Source: Drosophila pseudoobscura
Lineage: Eukaryota > Arthropoda > Insecta > Diptera > Drosophilidae
Direction: 5' to 3'
NCBI RefSeq assembly: GCF_009870125.1
Contig: NC_046683.1
Location: forward strand, 57,799,869-57,863,868
DNA length: 64,000 nucleotides
The notes below the pieces were generated by a model, which ran no database searches, had not been told where the DNA came from, and saw nothing but the letters and a program-made list of their open reading frames with translations. A program made the position numbers and the translations under genes. Below are positions 11,669-25,485 of the stretch, piece by piece (the first letter of the stretch is position 1; every line of letters begins with the position of its first letter).

Positions 11669-14600
11669 TGGGGCAACAGCAGTGCTTTTCAACCTGATTC
11701 CAGCCTGATTTAAATACTTGATTGAAACATCTATAGCTCTGGATTTGGATTTGGATTTGGTTTCGGTTTCGGTTTCAGATGCGGTGTGTGGGCCCTGGGC
11801 ATTAGCATATGCTTGCCACAAGCTCTGCTGCCCTCCGATTTTGAGTCTTGGATCGATCATGAATCAGCAGCTGATGGCTTGGGTGGGTTTCCCACATAAA
11901 TCCCAATCAATACGCTCCGATGGACCCGATCTCTTATCGTTGGCAGTGTTGCCTCCAAAAATATTTTCCCACACACCACAAAAAGTGCGAAATCTACGAA
12001 GACGAGCAGCAAAACATGTTTCAAAGTGCATAAATTAAGGCCGGAAAAAAAGCCATAGAGGAAGAGGCAGAGGCAGAGGCAGAGGGAAATGCAAATCAGT
12101 TTTTGAGGCCAGCCCTGGGTACGAGTGGGCGGTGGGCGTGTTAATTACACACGAAAAGGGGGTGGGGGTAGGGGGGGGGGGGTAGGAGGGGGTCATGATA
12201 ATTCTTAGCCCAGATAATCCTGGCACAGGCATCCTGCATTGCTGCATAGATTCTCAACAACAGGTACCAAAACTTTTCCCACACACTGTTTTCCAAGGCA
12301 GAGAGAGACAGAGAGAGAATCACGGGGCCCTAGAACTGTTTTTGTTGCTTTTAAATCCAGTTTACGCTAAAAATACACACACTCAAGTGCGCACAAGTGT
12401 GTGTGCGCGTGTGTGTGTGTGTTTGCATTTGGAAATGCATTGGCAAGCGGAAATGCAAAGCAAAACACACCCCGCGCACACCCCGCACAAAAAGGAAGAG
12501 CAACAACAACAACAACAACAACCACATGAAACAGCTGAGAAAGCAAAAGCAAAGAAACGCCAACGGCGACGGCGACAGCGACAGCACCAGCGACAGCGCG
12601 CCCGATGATGACGATTAAAAAAGCAGCAACAAAAACTGGCTGCTAGCTGCTCTGCCGCTGCCTCTGCCGCCACCGCTGCTCTGCCTCCGCCTCTGCTGAC
12701 TCTGCTTCTGCTTTTGTGTGGTTTAATGACCTTGCCCAAGTTGCTTTATGCTCTCCCTCTCTCTCCCTGTCTCACACTTGCGCGCTCGCTCTCTTTGGGA
12801 CTTTGGTATTCGCTCCCCTGCCAAGCAGACGCCACCACCGCCACCGCCTCGCCATGTGGTCGCCTCTAGCGAGGGAGAGGGAGAGGGCGAGCGCGAGGGA
12901 GGGAGAGAGCATGACAGTGTCGCTGGTATGTTTTGTGCCTAATTTTATCCGCACGCTGTTCCATCCCACCCCCCCCTCAACCCATTCCGTTTATTGGCAG
13001 AAAACCGAGTGAATTTTATTTTTAAATAGTTTAAAAATTGCCGCCTCTCGACACAAGGGAATTGTGTCAAGTGTAAATTGAATACACTGTAGTAGTGTGC
13101 CGTCCCCCCTACCCACACCCCCACCCGGGGGAGAGCTCTGCTTGTTGGGGGCGTTTCTGTTTATAGATATCCATAAAATTCCCATCAAATTCAGTCAATG
13201 AAAAATCGTTAAAAATTCAAATCCTCATCTTGCCATAAACACAGCAATCACGAAATCTAGCTTATTATATTTGTATACCCTATACGATATTTCGTTTATA
13301 TTTAGCCGCACAATTTATGACCCTAAACGCACACGACGATGTCAATGACATATGAGGGTGTGTGAAGGGGGGGCGGTGGCAGGGGAGAGTGGAAGAGGCT
13401 ATGGGAAATGGCATGAAATGAGCGGAAATGGCACTGGCGAAAACTGAATGGAAAATATGACGCAAAAAGTGGATTCACTAATGTTTCCAGGGGGTGGGGG
13501 GAGAAGGGTGGGGGGAAGGGGGGAGACTTGGCAACAAGAAAAGTGGAGAAGGCAAGGGGAAAAGGGGAAAAGGGAAGGAGGGCCTTGAGGAACAGGAAAA
13601 CCGATTAGAGGGGTATCAAGAAAAGGCAGAGTGAGAGAGAGAGATTTAGGCTGGGGCTGAATGAATGTTTCATAGGGATCCCCCCCTCCCCCTCCCCCAC
13701 TGTTAGCCACTGATTTTTGATTTTGAGTGAAACATGGGCTTTATCTATACGATATTCGATATGCCCGAAAGATAAGACGACACACAAAAACCAACAACAG
13801 AGTTCAATGAGCTCCCCCCACCGCCCTCTCTCCACCCCCCTCCGCCCGTTAGAGCAATACTTCAATCGGAATGAAATTAGACACTCGCAAGTGGGTGGCG
13901 GGCTGTGATCCCCACCGCGTGTCAGTCTTTGGATAAGATATGGAAAAATACACATAAAATGGATGCGATTTGAAGATTGGGGATCATTGGGGAGCTGCCA
14001 CTGGCATCGTGACGTGACATTAAATGCTTCTCAGTTCGAAGAATATCCCACATTGATAATACGATAAGAGGGGTATCAAAAGAGAGAGAGAGGGGGGAGA
14101 CAGAGATAACGATAAGATAGGGTTTGTTGCCACTCGAAGCCATTGAACTTGAGTGTTGCAGATGGTAGGCCTACCCCTCCCACCCCAATCCAACAATTAA
14201 CCTATTTTTTGGGTTACCCCCCTCCCCACCCCCTCAATACCCCTTTCCCATTCCAGGGCTGGGTTGTGCAAGCCCTGGCCAAGCCCAGACAAAAGCCGCA
14301 TGTCGCAGGGGGGGACAGGGGGCAGGGGGGCCGGGGAGACCAAAGCCAAAGGAATGACAAAAGATGAAAAGAAAGGAAAATGAAAAGAAAAGAGCTCTCT
14401 GTCAACGCGTTGACGTTGTAATTTAGCGCGTCCTCCTTGGCTCCTCCTCCTTTTGTGTTTTCTTTTGTGGCCAGCCTCGGATTCTGCGTCTGCCTTTTGT
14501 CAAGGTTGCTGCCAGCCATTTGCCGCCCTTTAAGCCCAGCCCCCTGCCACCCCCCTCCCCCCTCGTGCAACTGCATTTCTGTGTGCAGATCTTAAAGTAT

Positions 14601-14781
14601 TTCTATTTAAATTCCAAGGAAATTCCCAATCGAAAAGGTGCCCCCCTTTGGCCCTTCGAAATCCATTGAAATGTTACCAAAAATAACCACTTACCCCCTC
14701 CCCCACGTTCCACGTTCCACGCCCTCGAGCTGGAGCTGGAGCCCAGGAGACCCCCGAGAGACAGGAGATATAACAAGGACT

Positions 14782-14825
14782 TCCGCTTACCTGCAAGGAA
14801 AACGAAAACAGGGAATAATCGATAA
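14782..14825 (-). promoter_or_regulatory. candidate recursive splice (ratchet) site 3
   Basis: On the minus strand CCCTGTTTTCGTTTTCCTTG leads into CAG at 14793-14791 and straight into GTAAGC at 14790-14785. Pyrimidine tract, consensus CAG acceptor and consensus donor are joined with no exon between. It is about 15.3 kb from the previous candidate at 30107. Confidence 0.65.
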
Positions 14826-15424
14826 ATATTATGTATATTTGATGGACGTATCGGTAGGTTGGGGGGTGGGTGGAGGGGAGGGTTTGGGTAAAATAAAGTC
14901 AATTAAAGCGAAGCCCACATTTCATTCGCCAGCAAATCATTTGGCAAATGTCATAAATAATTCCCCTGCCCGACTCCCTCCCCCTCCCCCTCTCCCTCTC
15001 CCTCTCTGTGTGTGTGGAGCGTGTGGCAGGTTGGGCTCATAATTTATGCAACCATTTGATCGTTTCGATTGAAAAACGGGTTCTATTAAACGCAAGAGTC
15101 TCGGCACTCGCCCGAAAAGTGTGAAAAAATACTCGGAATGGGGCACATTTTACAGGGGGATCCCTCCCTTTCGCTGCCGCATGCCAGGCGGAGGGTTAAA
15201 TTAAGTTTTCCACTTGTACTCCCACACGCTAGACATGCCACACATGCCGCACATGCAACACAGTGCACAGCTCATCAATTAAGCAGCAAAAAAGAGAACC
15301 ATCCAGGTGACAGCTAACAAATAAAATGCATTTACCAAATCAATTTTGCATCAACAGAAAGGAGAGAGGAGGAGGCAGAGAGAGCCACAATCGATAGCCT
15401 CCCTTCGTGCGGCATTGCCAGATC

Positions 15425-15520
15425 GAAATGAGTGCCAGAGCTGCATTGGGCATCAGAAATGAGTGCCAGAGCTGCATTGGGCATCAGAAATGACCAGCAG
15501 AGCTGCATTCGGCATCACAA
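15425..15520. repeat. 31-bp tandem repeat, about three units
   Basis: The unit begins GAAATGAGTGCCAGAGCTGC and starts at 15425, 15456 and 15487. The first two are identical and the third has diverged. Confidence 0.9.
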
Positions 15521-18500
15521 ATGAAATGAAAGCTGATTAATTGCAGATTAGAGCAATATTCGGGCCGTCAATCGATGAGTGGTTGATAATTATCAAATTG
15601 ACTGCAATTTGTACATCTAAATAGATGAATGGATGAATGGATGAGTGAATGAGTGTTTGAGTGGGTGAATGTTCGAATGGGTGACTGCTTCGAGTAATTA
15701 AGTTTCAATTTTGTTCAATTCGCAAAACAAACTCCAATCAAAGGCCGATGATTGGCCCCGGTAATGCATGTGCACCCCACGATTGTTGATTACATTTGAT
15801 GGGGCTGGCCCCCGCCCCTCTTTCCATGCACTATGCAATTATAACTGTTTGCAAATCAAATCTCCATCTGTTGGAGGCCAACCGTTGGATGCAGCGCACA
15901 GAGAGAGAGAGAGAGAGTCCGCATGAGCCGCACAGCTCTCAAAAATTAGGCAAGTACCAGGCCGGGCCGCGGCAGCCGCGTTTGGACAGTACCTAAAAGA
16001 GTGCCCCTCCCCCCCCTCCGACGAAGAAAGGCGGACAAGAATCCTTGAAATTTGAACAGGCGCTTCGGGCGAAAAGCGATTCAAAAAAAAATATATATAT
16101 ATAAATTGTTAAGAAGTTGGAAAAGCGGGAAAACTGGTATTCCCAGACACCACCCACCGCCCTTGAGGCCCGTCCCTGCCCCTGCCCCTGCCCATTTGCC
16201 GCTCTTCAGTTGAGGCTCCAAGATTTTTATTACATTTCCTGCGTGGGCCCCTGGAAAATGGGAAATTCCTGCAAACGGATGTATGCAGAAGAGTTATCGA
16301 GGGGGGGGAGCGGGAGGATGGCAAACAACAATTAGACGATGGGGCAACAGAAAATCCCGTAGCCTGGGGCTTAATCAACTTCCGTCAAAGGAGAGACAGA
16401 GACAGAGAGAGAGAGGGAGAGAGAGAGAGCGAGGCCATGAAGGATGGGTTTAAAAAACAGGAATTTCTCTTCTTTCGAGGGAAAAATCAGATCCCCAAAA
16501 AGGAGCCAATCTCGTAATCGTTATCGGGAGACACACAGTTATCGAAGGGGGGGGAGGGGGCGTTCAAAGTTCTCTGCCTCTGCCACAAAACGTGTCTGGA
16601 AATACAACAAATTGTGGCCCCTGCCCAGCCCTCGAGAACTTTCTTTGCGGCCAAAAGAATTTCTTTCGCTTTGCATTTTCCGTGGAGCAGGAAATCACCT
16701 GTTTAGGGTTTTTCTTGGGCTCCTTTTTTTTGTGTCCAGACCGCAAACGTGTTTGGCATTTCAAATCGATGCAGGGAAATGCATTGGGGATGGGGTGGGG
16801 GGAAGGGGCAGACCTGGGGAGCAGTCAACAGTCAGTCAACACAACAGACACGCAACAGCAGTGGCCAGGGTGGGGTGGGGGGTGCAACATGCAACCAACT
16901 GAGACGTTTGCCTGCCTCCCTCCACCCCCTCCACCCCTCCTGCAGCTCGGCAATGCTCGGGGCATGTAATTAGGTTGTTGCACAGCCAGAAGTTGCCTCC
17001 TTTTGTTTTTCACGTGTTTTACTCCAATAATTGTGTAATTTGTATGTACTTCAAGCCATTTGGCTGTCTGCCCCAGGCCCCCTCTCCCCCCCTCCCCGCC
17101 CCCTTCCTTCCTCAGGCAAATGCCGTCTGGCATATCAATAAAAGAAAAGGAAAAGGAAAAAGAAAACCTTTCAAATGTTTTCTTTTCAATTGAATAATTT
17201 CCATGTCCCCCTCTCCCTATCTCTCTCTCTGCCCCTCTCTGTCTCTGCTTTTTTTTGTTGAAATGTGGCAAATATTTGGATAATTTATTTTCACAGGCCA
17301 CCATTTCATGTGTGGCCCTAAATCAAATGGGAATCTGATTCTGCGGCCGAAGAGAGAAATAAATGGCCTGCTCCTCGATGCCCCAACAAAAACAACAACA
17401 ACAAAAAACAAACACATGTGGCAGCCGATAAGCAGGGAAAGGGGGGGTTGGGAGACTCCCAGGGAGCAAGGGAGGGAGGGTGGTCGAAATGTAATTTAAA
17501 TTTTGATTACCGTAAAAGCAAAAAAAAATTAAATAAATCAAATGAAAATCCAATCCAATCGAGAAATTTATTTAAATATTATATTTAATTTCAGGTGATT
17601 TTTTATACATCAGAAATCCAGAAATATTTGCCTTTAATTAGGGAAATGGAAAAACCTATAGATCCTCGCCATTCAAGCACAATATAGAGAAGAAAAAGGG
17701 ACATGTCTGCAGGGGCCAAACCACAGGTGGCACGAGAGCGGGGGCAGCCTCCACCACACAAGTTGAATAAACCCCGACAGAGGTCCGACAGAACCATAGA
17801 GAACTGGAACTGGATCCGTTTTAGTGTGCGTGTGAGTGTGTGCGTGCGTGTGTGTGTGTGTGCGGAATAGCCAACAGGCCGGGCAGGCCAACCAGGCCAA
17901 CAGTTGGACTTGGACAGGCCCAAAGTTGATAACCTTGAGAGCATTTTCATGCGAAAGTTCAATGAATTTTTAGTTTCTCAAAGAGCGACAGAGCGACAGA
18001 GAGAGAGAGGGAGACAGGGAGACAGGGAGCTCACACACCACTCACATGTGAGCCCAACAAGAGGGAGGGGGAGGGAGAGAGGGGAGAGGGTAGATCGGGG
18101 CTAAAAGTGAAACAAAAACCAGACTAAACATTGTCGAATGATGTGGCAGAATAGGTGGAGGGGAACGGGCGAGAGAAAGAGAGAGAGACGCAGAAAACTC
18201 AAAGAAGAGTCTGAGAACCAGTTCAGGAAAAAAGAGAACTGCAATTGCAGGATGAGAAGAGAGTGTGTTCTACAGAGAGAGGAGAGAGAAGGTGTCTGTG
18301 TGTGTGTGTGTGAAATCGATGCGTCGTCGGTCGATCTGTTCGTTTTTCTTCCTTTCCTTCAGCTTCAGCTTCAGCCTCTCTGCTTATCGGGCACTTCGTC
18401 GACGTCTCGCTTCCCCTCCCCCTCCCCCTCCCCTTTGCCCCCTTGGGCGTCTGTCTTCGAAGCTCATGAAATGCGCAGGAAATCAATGATTCGCTTCGGT

Positions 18501-20072
18501 TTCGATTACACACACACACACATGGACAGGCAGGCAGGCAGACGGACAGGCAAACACATGCACAGGTTCATCAATGTATTGGCAACATGTTGCCCGCAAC
18601 ACGCACAGCATGTTGCTGAAAGCATTTGCCATAAATTAACTAAAATTATAGACAATTATTAAGCATTGATCGAGCGTATAACCTGAGCGATGATCGCTCT
18701 CTGATTCCCCCCCCCATACCCCCACCATCCCCCATCTACCCCACTCTCTTCCCTTTTCCCCTTTCCCCTTGCTGTTGTTGTTTCTGCTTCACTTGCATAT
18801 TTATTGGGGCGTTTGTGCATTTTAATTAAGCGATTTGTCAATTCCAAACGGCAAGAAGATGAAGCCGAGGCTCACAGCTGAGACCCTGAGAAATGCTTTA
18901 GGGAGAACTCTGACAGATAGAGAGAGAGAGGGAGAATTGATTGGGCAAAAAGGGAAAATTATAGAGCTGCTGATGGCACACGAAGATCGAAGAATGCACA
19001 GAAGATACCAGAGGGAAGAGGATGCTCGGTAGGCGGCGGCCGGCAATTAGTCAATCATAGGGTTAAGGCGAAGCAGAGGGTTAAGGAGAAACAGAGGGTT
19101 AAGGAGAAGGAGAAGCAGAGGCAGAGGGAGAGGGCGAATCAGTTGCTGGTAATTGAAATTGAACGCAGAAATACCGCTGAAAGGATGGGTTATTGATTGC
19201 CAGTTCGGAGGAGCTGCAAACGTTCCGTTTCCACAGTTCCACAGTTCCAGTCTGGAATGGACCACCGATTGCCCTCTCGCCCCATTGGCACCTCTAACGA
19301 CCCTTTCTTTCCCTTCATTTTGTTTTGTTTTCTTTTGCCCTAACACATTTATCAGTAATCAGAGCAAAAGCCTAGTCACACAGCAACCGACTGACAGCCG
19401 CATTAACCCCTGGAGGTAACTATATTTTTATTATTCCTTGAGAGGTTTTTCTCTTTTCTTTTTGTTTGTTGCTGCAACAGAAGCAATAACTGAGGCATTC
19501 AGTTTTGCCGCTTGGCTGCTCCACTGGCCCCGCATTTATGACAGAGAGAGAGGGAGAGGGAGAGAGAGTCGAGTGCAGCCAGACAGCAGACTCTGGCTCT
19601 GGCTCTGACTCTGACTCTGGCTCGGGGAATCGGTCTGGGGTCTCAGTCTGAACAGCCGTTTGTCAATTACCCTACAAACCTCCAAGCAGCCTCAACAACA
19701 ACTCGGTTAACTCAGCTGATTGTCTTTCATAATCGTTGTGCTGTGTGCCTCCGCGACGGCAGAGCGAACTTGAATACTCTTACGGAAGGTGTTGCTCGCT
19801 GCCTCGCTGGCTTGGTCTCTGCAAAAATATCGGCTACACAACATTCGATTAATGGCGATGGCAGGGTGACTTGTGCTTCGGCTCACGCCACTCCCCCTCC
19901 ACCCCCCACCCTACGACTGTGTTGCTGTTTCGGAGGTGTGGCTGAAACATTTGTGGGCTCTGCGCTGACTCAACTCCTCCTCCTTCTCCGCCACCGCCTC
20001 CCCCCTCTCGCCGCTCGCCGCTCCCATCGTCTTGTGGGCTGCAGCTGCGCCAAAGTTCAAGTGTTGCACTTT

Positions 20073-20093
20073 CCCCCCCCCCCCCCCCCCCCC
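20073..20093. repeat. poly-C tract (C21)
   Basis: Uninterrupted run of 21 C, among the longest homopolymers in the window. Confidence 0.95.
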
Positions 20094-20617
20094 TTTCTGG
20101 TTTTCTTTCTTTTTTTTGTCATTTTGCAGGTGTGCGAAGATTTGTTGCTGCTGCTTTTTGTTTTTGTTTTTCTTCGGTGTGGGTTTTTTTCCCCCTCTGG
20201 TTTTGCTCGTTGGCTGCTTCCGTTTCGTCGCTCCCCCCGCGGCGGCCATGCTTGCCTGCTTGTCATAATTATTTGCACTTCACATCATCTGCATGCGAAT
20301 GGCGGGAGGCGGGGGGGCGGGGGGCAGCAGGAGAGGGAGAATCGCCGCTCTTCGCTCTTTCCTCTCTGCCCATCTGCTGTCATAATCAGACAAAAACTTT
20401 TCTTGTGGTCAATTATTGTTGTTGTCTCTGTCTTGAAGTCTCTGTGCTTTTTTCTCCCCTTACAGCCAGCCATCCATCCATCCATCCATTCGTCCATTTA
20501 TCCATTTATCCACTGCTGTTGCGGTCAGCTCCTGTAAATTGCCACTAAAAGTGTTGAAGTGTTGCACTTTGTTGTGTCATTATGGGAGAGGAGGAGAGCG
20601 GGACAGAGAGAGAGGAG

Positions 20618-20643
20618 TGCACACACACACACACACACACACA
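20618..20643. repeat. (CA)n microsatellite
   Basis: Pure CA run of 13 units. Confidence 0.95.
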
Positions 20644-22089
20644 CTTATGCATGTACATACATATGTATGTAATATTCATATTAGCGACGGCTTTCACGAC
20701 TCTCAAATTACATCCAGAACAAAGGAGCAGAATAGGAAGGAGAAGAACAAGAAGAAGAAGAAGGAGGAGAAGGGGGAGGAGCGGGGAAAAGATCTGAAAA
20801 AACCCAGGGGCTTTTAGCAGAATTATCCACAAATTTGTTGTTCCTGTTTTTTTTGCTCCTTCCACGACGAAACACTCACTCAATCTTGAGCTAAATATAG
20901 AAAACATGTGAGGATACACGGCGAAAGGATGTTTTTAGCCCACCCCCTCCCCCCCTTAGCAACAACACGTTTTTATACCACAATCTCCTGTCGTCTGGCC
21001 GTCCCTTGGGCGGGGGAGGAGCCTTCCACGTGTTAAGCCATCGGACAAATCCCCGTATCTATTTATAGCCCGAGAAGTGCGTCAAGAAAAACGCTTTTCC
21101 GCCCGTCCCGTACGTCAGAGGGAAACTATCTATCCATCCCCCCGACCCCAAAGTGAAGGGGGGCGGGGCCAAGTGGGCGGACGCAACCAATAATGCAAAA
21201 TCGCATAACACTTGAAAAACCCGCAACCAGAAGGTTGCAAGGGGTTTAAGGATAAACTTCTGTGGAAACATAACAACTATCGCAAGAGACAGAATGCTGA
21301 TGCAAAGGATACTGAGGATAACTGAGGGATGCTCAGGGATGCTCAGGGATGCTGATTCTGAAGTTAGCCGCATAATCCACTCAAAAAGCTGGCACTGCTA
21401 TGCTCTCAATGCTTTCACACACACACAAAAGCCCAAGCCAGCGACACATCCAGGAGGAACGGCAGAGAGGGAGAGCGGTAGAGCGACAGAGAGGCCAAGT
21501 CTTGGGACTGCAGCACTTGGACAAAAAGGAAGTCACTTGCCATAATGACACTTGTCCCTGTCTCGCTCTATGTCTTGTCTTCGTTCTTCGTTCTTGGTTC
21601 TCCTTCTCTTTCTAGTTGTTGTTGCGGCCTGTCGCTGTCGTTGTCGCTGTCGCTGTCACGGCGCATTGCGTGCGAGAGCTTCAAATGCAGTGGTGCAAAG
21701 GCAGAGGGAGAGAGCGAGAGGGAGAGAGGGATGGGGATAGAACACCAAGAGGGGACTGCGCTGCTCTTGAATCTCCTTTAAGCAACACTTGGCAGGGGCT
21801 AGAGGCTAGAGGCTCTTCTCCACTCGGAATCGGAATCGATCGATCTTTCATCAATCAATTTAATGATTGGATTATTGAAAGAGGAAGGGAATTAGAGAAG
21901 GTCTTTTGCATATATTGTTGTCTAAATTTAAAACCAGTTACTATCTGGGTTTCGAGGGTTCAACTCTGCCTGGCCAAATGGTCTTTTCACCTCTCTGCCA
22001 AGTGTCATTTCCACTTGGTTTTTATGGGAAATAAACGGCCCCCCCACCACAAGAGGCAAACTGATAGATAGATGGATGCCCAGCAAACC

Positions 22090-22515
22090 CATAAAACGAG
22101 CCTTTTGCGAGAGTCCCAAAAAAAAAGACTCGCAAAACACGCAAAAAAATGAGTTCGACTTTTTGTATCGGTAAAAGCTCGCAAGCCCGGTCTCAACATA
22201 TTGCAAACGAGCTCGCAGCATATCGCAAACGAGCTTGCAGCATATTGCAAGCCCGCTCTCAGCATATGGCAAAGTCTGGCAACAGATCCTTTTGCGAGGG
22301 CCCCGAAAAATGCTCGCAAACGCGCAGGAGAAATGAGCTCGAGCGCAAACAAGCTTGCAGCATTTTGCAAACGAGCTCGCAACATATTGCAAAAGTCTCG
22401 CAGGATACATTGCCAAAAACTGAACGACACAAGTATCGTGTTTCCATCGTTTTCGGGTCCAAGTGCGAGAGTTTTCTCGCATGCGACACCTTTTGTGGGC
22501 GTCTGGCTTGCTGGG
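22090..22515 (-). repeat. dispersed repeat family A, copy 1, with internal 20-25 bp units
   Basis: On the minus strand it begins CCAGCAAGCCAGACGC and contains a CACAAAAGGTGTCGCAT segment and a CGATACTTGTGTCGTTCAGT segment, both matched at 38260-38350 on the plus strand. The body is a run of diverged units of the type TTGCAATATGCTGCGAGCTC, at least six of them. The arrangement (unique head, internal tandem core) resembles non-autonomous helitron-like elements, but I cannot name the family. Confidence 0.75.
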
Positions 22516-23170
22516 TGGGGACAGTGGAGGAGTGGGGAATGGGGCCATCCACTTTAACTGCTAATTGAAACTTTGATTGAACTTTCAGGCTTTTCCAAGA
22601 CACCATTCCACCCACTACCCGTTGTCTGCCATCTCTGCCATCCGTTATTCTCCTTCATCTTCTACTGCTTCTTCTTGTTTTTGACTGGAAATGTAAACAT
22701 TGTAAAACACACTTAAAAGGCGCCTGAGGCTTGGATCCTAATGGTTACTCGTATTATTAATTGCTAATTGATTTCCACTCTTCGATTGTTTTATAATTTA
22801 TCAAAAACTTCTCGGAGGCAAAAGAAGCTCTCTAAATGGTCTTTAGGGGTTCAAAGATCTCCGGATGGCAGTGGCAGTGGCTGTGGCTTTTCTCAGGCCC
22901 TTAAAGGTCAGCGGCGTTCCCTGTTGTTTCTGTTCTTTTTTGCTGTGTCTCTTTTTTGAAGGGCAATCATAATTAGTGCTGGCAATGCTTGATGCTTGAT
23001 GCTTGAGGAGTTCTCTCTCTGTCTCTCTCTCTCCCTCTCCCTCTCCCTCTCGAAGTTTAATCTGAGGTTGACCTTTCCGTTTGGTTGGGTCTTTGGGGTC
23101 GAGACTTTTGTAAGGAAACAAGAAGCTCTTCGCTGAAAGATCGCTCTCAAGGTGTGGCACTTGTTTGGAA

Positions 23171-23203
<33 letters not shown>

Positions 23204-25274
23204 ATCGGTTGGCCACTTCCTGGCCTTCTAATTGGAAACAGGAATTCAATTAGCGCCCGTCTCCATCTCCTTCAATCGGTAAACATTGCTATATAGTATT
23301 ATATGTGGCGATTACCATAACTGGATCGATCTCCGTCCAAGCCATCAATTTGTGCTGTAAAATCCAGCACTTAAAGCTGTTGTGCATCGCAATTATAATT
23401 AGTAGTGCTTTAACGATATGTATTATACATATATTTGTGGCACGAGGCAGGAGGCACGAGGCAGGAGCTCCCCAGGAACCCCCATCCTTCTTCGACGAGG
23501 AACGACCCCCTAACCCAATTGTGCCCCATCTGTCTCTTTGTCTCCTGCAGACTCCCCCCACCCCCCTCTATCGCTCTCTCTCTCTCCCTCTCCCTCCCTG
23601 TCACATGCCACAGAAACGTGAGTTGTGTTTTTTGTTTGGTTTTAAATTTCTTGATTTCTGAAAGAATTTATTGAAAATAAAATTGTAGAATTTTCCCAAG
23701 CATTTTCATTGCTTCTCCTGCATGGAAATTGCAATTAAAGTTTTGTGCAATTCATAAGGAAAAATGTGTATTTTCTTTATGAAAAGACAAAGGGGTGGGG
23801 GGTGGGGTAGGGGGCGACGGAGAACAGGTAGGAGGCTGAGGCATTCCCCCGACTGTCTGGCGCGCTTTCGAGTCAGAACTGGGTCAAAAGTTGGGGGCAG
23901 AGACAGAGAGAGAGAGAAAATAGAAGAAAAGCATAGCCAAAGTGGAGTTCAAAAGAAGAGAAAAGGGGAGTGGGAGGGGGAGGGGGAGGGGGGAGTGGGA
24001 AAGAGAAGAACCAAAGCCCAATGTTTGTTTATGCACAAAACGAAACACAAAAAGAAATACCTTGTAGAAAAATATCCATGCAGAAAAGATACTTTTTTTT
24101 TTTTAGTACTCGCACTCCCCCCTTCTCTCTCCCGTGCCTCCTCCCCTCCACCCACCCTTTACTTTTTGTTTGTTTTTCCTGGGTTTTTTCCTTGATTTTT
24201 CTCTTGTTTTTCATTGCAGTGCAGCCAAAAGAAATCTCCGCAGGAGGAGACTTATGGAAATTAAAACGGGGCCACTCGGAATGGGGGGGGGGAAGTGCCA
24301 GCGAAACGGGGAGTAGATGAGTACCCCCAAGAGATTTCTCAATTTCAAAATAGGACACACACACACAAACACACGGCCGTAGAATATTCCCCGGTTTTCC
24401 CGTATTCCCCATCAAAAAAAAAAGACAGAGAAAAATAAAACCCATTAAACACGGATTTTAGCCAATTATTTTTCAAGTATTTCATCAAGCACCAGATTGA
24501 CAATCCTTCCGCCGAATGGCATTTCGCAAACGAATTTCTAATCAATTTCAAAGCCTCCCCTCCTCCCCCCGCACACCTCCTCCCCTCTGCAGACAGAAAA
24601 GGTGTTAACTGCAATTTTATGCAAATTAGTTCTCAATTCTCCAGTTAAGCGATGCCGAAGCCGATGCCGATGCCGATGCCTATCCTACCATCAATCGCTG
24701 AACAAATAGCTAATTGCATTGTTTGTATTTTCGTAGTTTAATTAACAGAGAAAAAAGACCGACTCCGACTCCGAGTCCGACTCCGACTCCGCCGCACCTT
24801 GAAATCCGAGACGGCAAAAGACGGCAGACATATCGCATATCCGTAGAACAAACAACAAAAGATACAGAATGCCAATCCGTGTGCGACACCTACTTTTGTG
24901 GCGGTGGCAAACGGAACGGAAATCGCATTTGACAATCTCTTAGACGGCGAAAAACATGACAAACTTTTGGCCATAAATATTGGCTAATTATACGGGGGCA
25001 TGGGGGAGGGGGGCCTACGTGTACTCTCGGAGGGGGGGAACACAGAAAAAGTAAACAGCCTTCAAGGCAGACAACAACAAAACAGAGAAAAACAAAAACA
25101 AAAAAACATCAAAAGCTAAAAACAAAACGAAAAACCAAAAAGCAAAAACCAAAACTAAACAAACGAAAGATATGCAATCCGAAAATGTCAAAGAAAAACC
25201 CAAAAAGGAAGCACAACCGCATCCAAGATACCCTCCAACGGATCGATCCTTTGATGGAAAAAATATTTTTAAAT

Positions 25275-25485
25275 ACCAAATATTTACCAAAGAAAAAAAA
25301 ACGAACAATAAGCGAACGATAAAGGGTTGGTTTTCAAGAAAAAATAACTACAAATAATACCAAATATTTACCACCAAAAAAACCAACAATAAGCGAACGA
25401 TAGAGGTTAATTTTTCAAGAAAAAAGACCTACAATTAATACCAAATATTTACCAAAGAAAAAAAAAACGAACAATAATCGAATGT
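25275..25485. repeat. tandem repeat, about 81-84 bp unit, three copies
   Basis: Units start with ACCAAATATTTACC at 25275, 25359 and 25440 and share GAACAATAAGCGAACGATA and TTTTCAAGAAAAAA segments. Confidence 0.9.

Larger units (their letters stand above)
8417..15424. other. intronic non-coding stretch
   Basis: No firm gene. Contents include a CAG/CAA run at about 9688-9735, a CA tract at 11611-11668, a GATTTG run near 11743-11763, and GA-rich and C-rich runs throughout. A 91-codon open frame without ATG lies at 10277-10550 on the minus strand. A ratchet-like site lies at about 14785-14822. Confidence 0.6.
15521..22089. other. intronic non-coding stretch
   Basis: No gene recognised. It holds GATGAATG microrepeats (15620-15670), GA runs (15899-15917, 16390-16430, 18000-18110), GT and CA tracts (about 17820-17862, 18297-18312, 18507-18522, 20618-20643), C21 at 20073-20093 and CCAT repeats at about 20468-20515. 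A 57-codon ATG frame starting at 18859 (plus) is not low complexity but shows no domain. Confidence 0.6.

Noticed and set aside
14685..14705. CACTTACCCCC as a possible ratchet site
   Set aside because: The minus strand upstream of the GTAAGTG word is a G-run, not pyrimidine-rich.
15425..15520. CRISPR-like direct repeats
   Set aside because: Contiguous 31-bp units without unique spacers, in a eukaryotic intron; a plain minisatellite.
19743..20537. 264-codon plus-strand open frame
   Set aside because: Runs of P, L, F and C follow the C21 tract and pyrimidine repeats. No conserved feature and no sensible start.
22005..22430. Cysteine-rich minus-strand frames with repeated residues
   Set aside because: They are the translated internal units of dispersed repeat family A, not a gene.
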